A stretch of DNA of 39,164 nt. Origin: an uncultured Saprospiraceae bacterium (GTDB taxonomy: Bacteria; Bacteroidota; Bacteroidia; Chitinophagales; Saprospiraceae). Position numbers and translations under genes: made by a program. The number at the start of each line of letters is the position of its first letter. Within the stretch, counting starts at the first letter, position 1. This document shows, piece by piece, positions 16,400 through 23,418 of this stretch. The notes under the pieces are model-generated. The model was not told the origin of the DNA. It did not search any database and saw only the letters and a program-made list of their open reading frames with translations. The stretch is taken from positions 1 through 39,164 of the forward strand of contig CALCMV010000157.1 of assembly GCA_937967535.1 (NCBI GenBank). Direction: 5' to 3'.

Positions 16400-17151
16400 T
16401 CAAATTGTTTTTTAGTTTCTTGTTGAGTTTTCCATTTCAGATAACTTCTAGGTCTTTCAAGATTTTGATTAGTAATATCTTTTATAGATGTCGTTTCGAG
16501 AGAAAGGATAAAGCTATATAAGTCGTTTACGCTTTTAAAACTTCCCTTGACTCCGGTTTCATTTACCTTAAAACCATAATATACTGCATCGGGAACACTA
16601 TTCCAATATCCCCCTTCAATTATTGTATGCGGATAGCCTAAGTTTATCACTTTCATGTTAGTAAGTTCGATTTCACTACCAATTTTAAGTGATAAGATGT
16701 GGTTATTAGGTAATTGTTTATTGTCTGAAATAACGAACGTACTTGTAGTACCTATTTTTGTAAGTTTCGGAGTATATTCATGCTCTTTCTTTTGACCATG
16801 TCCATCATAGGTTATCCGAGTTCTTGGATTGCCATTATGTATAAATTCAACAACATTTGTGTCAAAGTCACCTTTAAATATCTTATGAATTTGATATTTA
16901 TTGACAATTATAGGCTGTCCATCTTCTGTAATGTCCTTGTAACTTTCAATACAACTTGCTTCAAAGACATATGAAGCTTTATTGATTTCCTCTGCAAGCA
17001 CCTTTTCAGGGTTTTCATGTTTTTTTTGATGTGGAAAATGATGTGCGCTCAAAAAATTAAAGCAGCAAATCATCAAAAAAGCGAGTAGAAACCATCTAGT
17101 GGTTGTGCATGGTTGTGCATGGTTGTGCATGGTTGTTTTAATTAAATTCAT
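16360..17151 (-). CDS. 5' frame of the split T9SS metalloprotease (signal peptide and N-domain)
   Basis: 263 residues. The ATG at 17151 and an in-frame ATG at 17130 both precede a hydrophobic signal (RWFLLAFLMICCFNFLSAHH). A beta-rich N-domain of about 200 residues follows (YVFEASCIESYKD, IVNKYQIHKIFKGDF, TSTFVISDNK), of a type seen at the N-terminus of long secreted Bacteroidota proteins. It ends at a TAA 9 codons after an AAA AAA AAA run. Slipping back one base there enters the 986-residue metalloprotease frame, so this is probably the N-terminal part of that protein. Alternatively it is a separate small exported protein, or the pair is a recently broken gene. Its start lies in 10-bp tandem repeats. 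Confidence 0.7.
   Translation of the reverse strand: MNLIKTTMHNHAQPCTTTRWFLLAFLMICCFNFLSAHHFPHQKKHENPEKVLAEEINKASYVFEASCIESYKDITEDGQPIIVNKYQIHKIFKGDFDTNVVEFIHNGNPRTRITYDGHGQKKEHEYTPKLTKIGTTSTFVISDNKQLPNNHILSLKIGSEIELTNMKVINLGYPHTIIEGGYWNSVPDAVYYGFKVNETGVKGSFKSVNDLYSFILSLETTSIKDITNQNLERPRSYLKWKTQQETKKQFEKKKLPTNTKTKH
16390..16398 (-). other. A9 homopolymer: candidate -1 frameshift or transcriptional slippage site
   Basis: Read on the minus strand the codons are GAG AAA AAA AAA CTC. The window in which a -1 shift can join the two frames is only 16363-16399 (from the end of one frame to the opening of the other), and this A9 run lies inside it. One extra A in RNA, or a -1 ribosomal slip, gives the full-length protein. 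A sequencing error in the homopolymer would look the same. Confidence 0.6.
17101..17136 (-). repeat. 10-bp tandem repeat over the metalloprotease start
   Basis: The unit GGTTGTGCAT occurs three times in full and 0.6 in part. Read on the coding strand each copy supplies an ATG, in three different frames. Because 10 is not a multiple of 3, gain or loss of one unit changes which ATG is in frame with the signal peptide. In the present state the outermost repeat ATG and the upstream ATG at 17151 are in frame; the nearest repeat ATG runs into TAG within five codons. Confidence 0.85.
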
Positions 17152-17358
17152 AATAAAGTTTTGTTGTTAAAAAATCGTTCCAAAGTGGAATTTTATTAGT
17201 ATAAAATTACGTTTTTTTTGTGATAATTTCAAAATGTTTTAGTATAATTTGCAGATTATTAATGATTTATAACAAAAAAGTAACGAAAAAAAACTTTCAA
17301 TAAGAAAATGTGTTTTTTACGTATCTTACAAGCAAATTCATTCACTCATTCATTAAAA

Positions 17359-18600
17359 ATGCAAGCACAAATCATCACCATCGGCGACGAAATCCTCATC
17401 GGACAAATCCTTGACACCAACTCCGCTTGGATAGCCAAACAACTCAACATGTCCGGTATCCGCATAGCCGAGATGCGAAGCGTCAGCGATACCCGCGAGG
17501 CGATATTGGAGGCATTGGAAGCCGGACAATCTGCCGACCTCGTACTACTCACCGGAGGACTCGGACCAACCAAAGACGACATCACCAAGAAGGTGCTTGC
17601 TGAATTTCTTGGCATCGAACTCGAATTCCATGAAGCCACTTATAATCGCATTGCTGCCTACTTTGAAAAGCGGAGTTTCACCCTGACACCCGCGCATCGT
17701 GAACAGTGTTTTATGCCTGCCAATGCCGAGATTTTACAAAATGATATGGGTACTGCCCCCGGCATGTGGATGCAAAAAAACAACACCATTTACGTCTCCA
17801 TGCCCGGTGTGCCGTATGAAATGAAGCACCTCGTAAGCGAGCGCGTACTCCCGCGACTACGCGACAATACAAAGTTACGACCAATCGTACATCGCACCAT
17901 ATTGACGGCAGGAACAGGCGAGTCGGTCATTGCACAACGCTTGGAGAATTTTGAAGAAAGTCTGCCCGATTTCATCAAACTTGCCTATCTGCCCAATCTC
18001 GGTATCGTGCGCCTACGCCTCACAGCTAAGGGCGAGGACGAAGCGGCTTTGAATCAATTATTAGATGAGAAAAAAGCAGAGATTCACACCCTTGTTCCCG
18101 AATTTGTTTTTGGTGAAGAAACCGAAACACTCGAAGAAGTATTGGGTCGGATATTGAAAGAAAAAGGCGCGACACTCGGTACGGCAGAGAGTTGTACGGG
18201 TGGATACATTGCCCATAAAATAACGTCTATCGCGGGTAGTTCTGCTTATTTTGGCGGTTCGGCGGTTACTTATTCCAATGAATTGAAAACCAAACTATTG
18301 AATGTGAATCCCGAAACACTCAAAGCACATGGCGCAGTCAGCGAGGAAACAGTCAGAGAAATGGTTGCGGGCGGATTGGATGCGCTTGGTGTAGATTATG
18401 CGATTGCTGTATCAGGTATCGCCGGACCGGGCGGAGGTACACCCGACAAACCCGTTGGTACGATATGGACTGCGGTAGCTAATCGCCAAGAAATTAAAAC
18501 AAAAAAACTCACCCTCACCAAGTATCGTATGAGAAATATCCAACTGACGAGCAATCTTACCTTGAATATGCTGCGGAAGTTTGTGATTGATGATTTGTGA
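17359..18600 (+). CDS. cinA: CinA family protein (NMN amidohydrolase / ADP-ribose pyrophosphatase type)
   Basis: 413 residues from the ATG at 17359; the in-frame start at 17308 would translate a leader. The N-terminal MoaB/MogA-like domain (1-170) has GDEILIGQILDTNSAWIA and LTGGLGPTKDD. The C-terminal domain (about 255-410) is the PncC nicotinamide-nucleotide amidohydrolase fold with AESCTGG and VSGIAGPGGGTPDKPVGT. It salvages NMN formed by DNA ligase. Length matches the family. The leader is a G-free TTCATTCACTCATTC tract. The downstream E2 gene is 175 bases away with its own promoter-like sequence. Confidence 0.95.
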   Translation: MQAQIITIGDEILIGQILDTNSAWIAKQLNMSGIRIAEMRSVSDTREAILEALEAGQSADLVLLTGGLGPTKDDITKKVLAEFLGIELEFHEATYNRIAAYFEKRSFTLTPAHREQCFMPANAEILQNDMGTAPGMWMQKNNTIYVSMPGVPYEMKHLVSERVLPRLRDNTKLRPIVHRTILTAGTGESVIAQRLENFEESLPDFIKLAYLPNLGIVRLRLTAKGEDEAALNQLLDEKKAEIHTLVPEFVFGEETETLEEVLGRILKEKGATLGTAESCTGGYIAHKITSIAGSSAYFGGSAVTYSNELKTKLLNVNPETLKAHGAVSEETVREMVAGGLDALGVDYAIAVSGIAGPGGGTPDKPVGTIWTAVANRQEIKTKKLTLTKYRMRNIQLTSNLTLNMLRKFVIDDL

Positions 18601-18775
18601 TTTTTTTATTCGTATATTTTTGACTTAAAAACGAATTATTCGCAATAAACGAATCCCGAATTACGAAAGCCCGAATAATTCCCTTATTTTTGCGAAAAAT
18701 TTGAACGGTTGAGGCAATGTTTGGATTAAACTTAGACTTTCCCGACAACTGTACGGGATAAACTTAAACTTGATT

Positions 18776-20104
18776 ATGGCAACAGTAGATTTGGTTATGC
18801 CCAAAATGGGCGAAAGCATTATGGAAGCAACCATCCTCAAATGGAATAAAGCCATAGGCGATAGCATCGAAATGGACGAAACCATACTCGAAATCGCTAC
18901 GGATAAGGTAGATACAGAAGTGCCTTCGCCCGTAGATGGCGTATTGGCAGAAATCAAATATCAGGAAGGCGATGTGGTGGCAGTTGGCGAAGTGATTGCG
19001 GTCATTAGTACGGAAGGGGAAGTGATAAAGGCTGCGCCTAAGCCTGCGCTTGCAGAGGTCGCGCATGAAGCACCTGTGGTAGCACCTGCGCCTCAAGCCG
19101 TTGTGCAAACGAATGGTCAGCACCATGCGCCTGTTGCGGCTACGGCGGTCATTACAGCAAGTCGTTTCTATTCGCCATTGGTCAAAAATATCGCCCAAAA
19201 GGAAGGCATTACGATGTCCGAACTCGAAACCGTTCCGGGTACCGGACGCGACGGAAGAGTGACGAAAAAAGACATTCTCGGCTATATCAATGGACGCACT
19301 GCCGCTCCTGCTACACCAATTCCGCAAGTGCTTGCTGTGCCTAGTATGCCGAGTGTTTCGGCTGTACCTGTGGCTCCTGCGTCGAGTGTGGGTGCTAATG
19401 TCGAAATCATCGAAATGGACCGTATGAGAAAACTCATTTCGGAACATATGGTGCGCTCGAAACATACCTCTCCGCACGTCACCTCATTCGTGGAGGCAGA
19501 TGTGACCAACCTATTTAATTGGCGCAAAAAAATAAAGAACGAATTTCAAGAAAAATACGGCGAAAAAATCACTTTTACACCTATTTTTGTAGAAGCGGTG
19601 GCGAAGGCGATTACCGATTTTCCGATGATAAATGTCTCTGTGGATGGCGATAAAATTCTCCGAAAAAAGAATATTAATATCGGTATGGCAGCAGCTTTGC
19701 CGAGTGGAAATTTGATAGTTCCGGTCATCAAAAATGCCGACCATCTGAGTCTGCTCGGACTCACCAAATCGGTCAATGACTATGCCGCCCGTGCTCGCGC
19801 CAACAAACTCAAACCCGACGAGATTCAAGGCGGTACATTTACCCTTACCAATGTCGGTACATTCGGCAATGTCATGGGTACACCTATTATCAATCAACCG
19901 CAAGTGGCTATCATGGCAACCGGAGCTATAAAGAAGAAACCCGCAGTCATTGAAACGGAATACGGAGATGTAATTGCAGTGCGTCAGATGATGTTTCTTT
20001 CTCTTTCGTATGACCACCGCGTAGTGGATGGCTTCTTGGGCGGTTCGTTTCTGCGTAGAGTAGCGGATTATTTGGAGGCATTTGATGTGAATAGAGGTGT
20101 CTGA
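18776..20104 (+). CDS. 2-oxoacid dehydrogenase complex E2 (dihydrolipoyl acyltransferase)
   Basis: 442 residues from the ATG at 18776; a TTG two codons upstream is unlikely. The lipoyl domain (1-75) carries Lys44 in EIATDKVDTEV. A hinge rich in Ala/Pro/Val follows, then an E3-binding domain (about 128-165, FYSPLVKNIAQKEGI and GRDGRVTKKDILGYI), a second hinge, and the acyltransferase core (about 210-440) with the His-Asp motif in SYDHRVVDGFLGG. The core moves an acyl group from the lipoyl arm to CoA. Pyruvate, branched-chain or 2-oxoglutarate specificity cannot be separated safely. No E1 or E3 gene is adjacent, as is common for a lone E2 in Bacteroidota. A TATTTTTG -7 box lies at 18685-18692. 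Confidence 0.92.
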   Translation: MATVDLVMPKMGESIMEATILKWNKAIGDSIEMDETILEIATDKVDTEVPSPVDGVLAEIKYQEGDVVAVGEVIAVISTEGEVIKAAPKPALAEVAHEAPVVAPAPQAVVQTNGQHHAPVAATAVITASRFYSPLVKNIAQKEGITMSELETVPGTGRDGRVTKKDILGYINGRTAAPATPIPQVLAVPSMPSVSAVPVAPASSVGANVEIIEMDRMRKLISEHMVRSKHTSPHVTSFVEADVTNLFNWRKKIKNEFQEKYGEKITFTPIFVEAVAKAITDFPMINVSVDGDKILRKKNINIGMAAALPSGNLIVPVIKNADHLSLLGLTKSVNDYAARARANKLKPDEIQGGTFTLTNVGTFGNVMGTPIINQPQVAIMATGAIKKKPAVIETEYGDVIAVRQMMFLSLSYDHRVVDGFLGGSFLRRVADYLEAFDVNRGV

Positions 20105-20361
20105 CGATTTTTGATTTAGTGATTTTTGATTTTAGATTGCTCTGAAATAGGCATATTTTGAAATTTAAAATGTAAAATAACTAATTTAAAATCCCGTCAT
20201 TCGTCGGGACAGGTGTAAAAATGTTTGTAGTACGCGAGTGTTTTGTTATTAATTTATAATTAATTAAAAAATAATAAATTAGATAAAAAATGTGTTTGTT
20301 TTATGTGATACAAATTTGAAAATAAAAATGTCAGAACTTTTCCAAACACATATATTTGAGT

Positions 20362-20396
20362 GCAATCAAAAATCAAAAATCGCTCAATCCCGCAAT
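20362..20396 (+). repeat. AATCAAAAATC-type repeat, copy 1
   Basis: GCAATCAAAAATC followed by a second AAAAATC and then GCTCAATCCCGCAAT. It shares order and sequence with 20660-20687. Confidence 0.7.
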
Positions 20397-20659
20397 GTAA
20401 GTTTTATAGCAATTTTAACGTCAAAAATAATGTCCTGTCAAAAAACTACCTTATCTTGGTACGATATTTTAAGGTGAAAAAATAATATTTATAAAAATAT
20501 TTGTATTATTACGCAAATCATAACAGGCTTGACAATCTTTGATTAATTGATTGCAGATATTAGATTGGACTTGAAATAAACATATTTAATTAATTTATTT
20601 TAAATATGTTTTTGTAAAATACTTAATTTAATAAAACGCAAAATTTACTAATTTTAATA

Positions 20660-20687
20660 CAATCAAAAATTACTCAATCCTGCTAAT
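20660..20687 (+). repeat. AATCAAAAATC-type repeat, copy 2
   Basis: CAATCAAAAATTACTCAATC then CTGCTAAT; it ends 8 bases before the PorE-like start and resembles copy 1 about 300 bases upstream. An inverted partner overlaps the stop codon of that gene (22904-22920). Confidence 0.7.
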
Positions 20688-20695
20688 CCATTCGC

Positions 20696-22909
20696 ATGAA
20701 ACGGCAACAAATTATCCTAACCCTACTTCTTACATTGAGTGCTGCATTGGCTTTTGGTCAGATAGGACCGAAGGAAGCCAAACTGCGTGGCGAGATGTAT
20801 TTTTTCTATGAAAAATATAATGATGCGCTGCCTCTCTTACTCAAGGCTTTGCCTTATATGGAAAAGGACAATGACTTGAAACATATGCTCGGGGTGTGCT
20901 ACATCTATGCCAATCAGCCGACAAAAGCAGAACAGCATTTGCGGCAGGCAGTCGAAGTAAAAAAGCCCAAACCGGAATCGTTTTATTACTTGGGAAAAGC
21001 ACTGCATTTTCAGCAAAAATTTGAAGATGCTTCGCGCTATTACAAGCAATATTTGGGAGTCATAAAGGAAAAAAATAAAGACGAGGTATTGAGTCCGGCA
21101 GTGAAAGCCGACATCAAACGCTGTGTACTTGGTACAAAAATGAGGTACAAAGAACAACTCGCTTTTGTAGAGCAAATCGCTGATATTTGTACAAAAGAAG
21201 ACGAATTTGCACCGATTGTGAGTCCGCGCACGCCTACTTCCATTTATTTTACTGCCAAACGCCGCAGCAATAAAGGCGGACTCCGCGATACGCAAGGCAA
21301 ATACGACACCCTCGCAGGAAAGCCGCGCACCGATATTTTTGTAGCGCATACGGCAAAAGGGGAGTGGAGTATTCCCGCGCCGCTTGGCATGCGTTACAAC
21401 AGCCGACAAAATGATATTTTGACCTCGTTTTCAGAACGTGGTGATGTGGCGATCTTGTATCGCAGCTATACGATGGATAAGGGGAATCTTTATGCAGGAG
21501 AATTTTCGGAAAGCGACGAGGCACCGGCTTATGCCAAACTCCCAAAACCCGTTAGTACGCCCGAATGGGAAGGCAATGGTTATTTGTACAAAAATAATAT
21601 CTTGTTTTTCTCCAGTACACGCAAAGGTGGTTTTGGCGGCAAAGACCTTTACTACTCTATGCGCGACAATGAGACGGGCATGTGGTCGCCCCCATCCAAT
21701 CTCGGGCCTGAAATCAACTCAAAATACGACGAAGACACACCTTTTCTTTCCAAAGACGGACATACGCTTTATTTTAGTTCGAATAATGTCAATGGTATCG
21801 GTGGTTATGATATTTTTGTAGCACAATTTATAGATAGTAAATTGGAATGGGATACTCCCGTAAATGTAGGTATGCCCATCAATTCGCCGGGCGACGACCT
21901 GTATTTTCGTTTGGATAGAGCAGGTAAAAAAGCACATTTCTCATCGAATAGAGAAGGCGGAATGGGCGGTCAGGATATTTATGTAGCTTATTTTAATGAA
22001 ATTCAAAAAGAGCAAACGATAGTAGGTGGGCAGTCATTTTACGAAGTGATTGTCATGGCAAAACCGGAAGAACCGGAGGAAGGAGTTCCGGTAGAAGACC
22101 CTACAAAAAATATAACAGCAGCAGAAGATATTCGCACCTATCAATTCAGCCCGGTTTATTATAAAAGTAATCAACAACAATTTGCGGCTTCGGCGATTTT
22201 AGATTTGACCCAGTTGGCAGAAATCATGGTGAAATACCCGCAATTGGAGGTCGAACTGACTGCACATACAGATGATGGCGGCTTGGCTGGCAACAATTTA
22301 TTTTTTACGCTCAAGCGTGGTCAGGTGGTGTCGGAGTATTTGATGGATAAGGGAGTTTCGCCCAATCAAATCGTGGTGAAAGGCTGTGGTAGCAACTACC
22401 CGCAAGCCCTCAATAAGATGGCTAACGGCACGGTCAATCCGCAGGGTAAGACACTCAACCGTCGCGTAGCGATTCGCGTATTCAATACCGAAAGCACGCC
22501 GATTCGGGTAGAGGAAGCGAGTCCGACGATTAATCCGGCATTCAAAGCGGGAGACATGGATGTGTATCGCGGCGTGATTGAGGGCTTGTCGTATAAGGTA
22601 CAAGTCAAGCGCACCCGCCAACGCTTCGAGGATTCCGCCTTGCTCAAACATCGGCATACGATGATTGAAAGTTATGCCTCATCGCCTCAATTGCTTTATA
22701 CAACGGGCTTGAAAAAGCGATTTTCGCAAGCAGAACGCCTACGTCTTCAATTGGTACAAGAGGGTTTTGAAGAAGCTATCGTAGTACCTTATATGGATGG
22801 CAAACGCCTCGCCAAAGAAGATATGGAAAAATATGCAGAGACTTATAATGACCTCAATTACTATATTGATGCCATGGGAAAGGAAGCAAGTAAAGGAAAC
22901 AATGAGTGA
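20696..22909 (+). CDS. TPR-PD40-OmpA envelope protein (PorE-like) with SPOR-like tail
   Basis: 737 residues with a signal peptide (MKRQQIILTLLLTLSAALAF). Tetratricopeptide-like repeats span about 25-130 (YNDALPLLLKALPYM, AEQHLRQAVEVKK). PD40/WD40-like strands span about 175-440, with the family signatures LFFSSTRKGGFGGKDLYYS, LYFSSNNVNGIGGYDIF and AHFSSNREGGMGGQDIYVA. An OmpA peptidoglycan-binding domain spans about 485-610 (ELTAHTDDGG, NRRVAIRVF). The last ~110 residues (YKVQVKRTRQRF onward) resemble a SPOR-like domain. This order, apart from the tail, matches PorE of the type IX secretion system, which fits a genome with several T9SS cargos. Whether it is PorE itself or a paralogue is open. 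It has no Cys lipobox. Confidence 0.8.
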   Translation: MKRQQIILTLLLTLSAALAFGQIGPKEAKLRGEMYFFYEKYNDALPLLLKALPYMEKDNDLKHMLGVCYIYANQPTKAEQHLRQAVEVKKPKPESFYYLGKALHFQQKFEDASRYYKQYLGVIKEKNKDEVLSPAVKADIKRCVLGTKMRYKEQLAFVEQIADICTKEDEFAPIVSPRTPTSIYFTAKRRSNKGGLRDTQGKYDTLAGKPRTDIFVAHTAKGEWSIPAPLGMRYNSRQNDILTSFSERGDVAILYRSYTMDKGNLYAGEFSESDEAPAYAKLPKPVSTPEWEGNGYLYKNNILFFSSTRKGGFGGKDLYYSMRDNETGMWSPPSNLGPEINSKYDEDTPFLSKDGHTLYFSSNNVNGIGGYDIFVAQFIDSKLEWDTPVNVGMPINSPGDDLYFRLDRAGKKAHFSSNREGGMGGQDIYVAYFNEIQKEQTIVGGQSFYEVIVMAKPEEPEEGVPVEDPTKNITAAEDIRTYQFSPVYYKSNQQQFAASAILDLTQLAEIMVKYPQLEVELTAHTDDGGLAGNNLFFTLKRGQVVSEYLMDKGVSPNQIVVKGCGSNYPQALNKMANGTVNPQGKTLNRRVAIRVFNTESTPIRVEEASPTINPAFKAGDMDVYRGVIEGLSYKVQVKRTRQRFEDSALLKHRHTMIESYASSPQLLYTTGLKKRFSQAERLRLQLVQEGFEEAIVVPYMDGKRLAKEDMEKYAETYNDLNYYIDAMGKEASKGNNE

Positions 22910-22920
22910 TTTTTGATTGC
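22904..22920 (-). repeat. Inverted AATCAAAAATC-type repeat over the PorE-like stop codon
   Basis: GAGTGATTTTTGATTGC is the reverse complement of the GCAATCAAAAATCACTC consensus found upstream of the same gene. The stop TGA (22907-22909) lies within it. Confidence 0.6.
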
Positions 22921-22944
22921 TTTTACTTTGCAAAATAAAGATAT

Positions 22945-22980
22945 AAACCGTCATTTCTTTTTTGGAAATGGCGGTTTTTT
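22945..22980 (+). terminator. Intrinsic terminator of the PorE-like gene
   Basis: A 13-bp stem with one G-T pair (AAACCGTCATTTC, 22945-22957, with GAAATGGCGGTTT, 22965-22977), a 7-base loop and a T-run. Confidence 0.88.
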
Positions 22981-22988
22981 ATTTTGGT

Positions 22989-23048
22989 GAAAATGAAAAT
23001 AAAAATGGAAAATTAAAATGAAAATAAAAATAAAAATAAAAATAAAAA
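22989..23048. repeat. AAAATA simple-sequence tract
   Basis: About ten tandem or near-tandem units of six bases (AAAATA, with GAAAAT variants), lying between the terminator and the dispersed repeat. It is likely length-variable and shows no coding role. Confidence 0.75.
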
Positions 23049-23055
23049 CTGCGTT

Positions 23056-23124
23056 TTAAGTGGTTGGACTGAACTAAGCGACACTTTTAATTATGATAAT
23101 TCATTGAAAATGAATTGTTTATTT
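23056..23124 (+). repeat. Dispersed 69-bp repeat, copy A (inverted partner at 37420-37487)
   Basis: The first 31 bases, with core GTGGTTGGACTGAACTAAGC, are identical to the reverse complement of 37457-37487. The rest (AATTCATTGAAAATG then ATT and TTTATTT) matches with a few substitutions and one indel. Nothing coding overlaps either copy. Confidence 0.85.
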
Positions 23125-23236
23125 AAACTTAAACTTACTCTTAAACTTCCACTTAAATACTATTTGAGTGTATAAAATATTAGTGGCAATCAGATATGAA
23201 AAGCCAAAACACATACTACTGCACATCTTTAATTTT

Positions 23237-23313
23237 GCCACAAAAACACGAAAACACAAAGAATTTTCATGCTTATCAGCAATTGATACTTTGTGTCTTC
23301 GTGTCTTTGTGGC
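23237..23313. repeat. GCCACAAA-type long hairpin
   Basis: Arms 23237-23261 and 23289-23313 are 25 bases each with 23 matched (GCCACAAA and ACACGAA cores; the right arm ends CTTTGTGGC), with a 27-base loop. It lies in the 3' flank of the TonB receptor gene. It resembles dispersed 'ctttgtgtcttcgtgtc' elements that are frequent in Bacteroidota intergenic DNA. Confidence 0.75.
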
Positions 23314-23418
23314 AGTTTTCAATTTTGAATTATGTTTAAATGAATCAATAAACTCAAGCGTAAAAGCATTTACTCATTTTATCATTTACTCATCTACTCA
23401 TTATGATAGTAGAATGAC

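Larger units (their letters stand above)
20105..20695. other. 590-base AT-rich intergenic region with dispersed repeats
   Basis: No convincing gene; a 61-codon frame at 20292-20477 lacks any recognisable feature. It holds two tandem copies of GATTTTTGATT (20106-20131), a CCCG/CGGG small hairpin near 20193-20212, and two copies of a GCAATCAAAAATC-type repeat (20362-20396 and 20660-20687). The first repeat set is inverted relative to the later ones, so it could pair with them over about 230 bases. Confidence 0.6.

Noticed and set aside
20292..20477. 61-codon frame between E2 and the PorE-like gene
   Set aside because: It runs through the dispersed repeat and AT-rich sequence, with no motif or start context; treated as noncoding.
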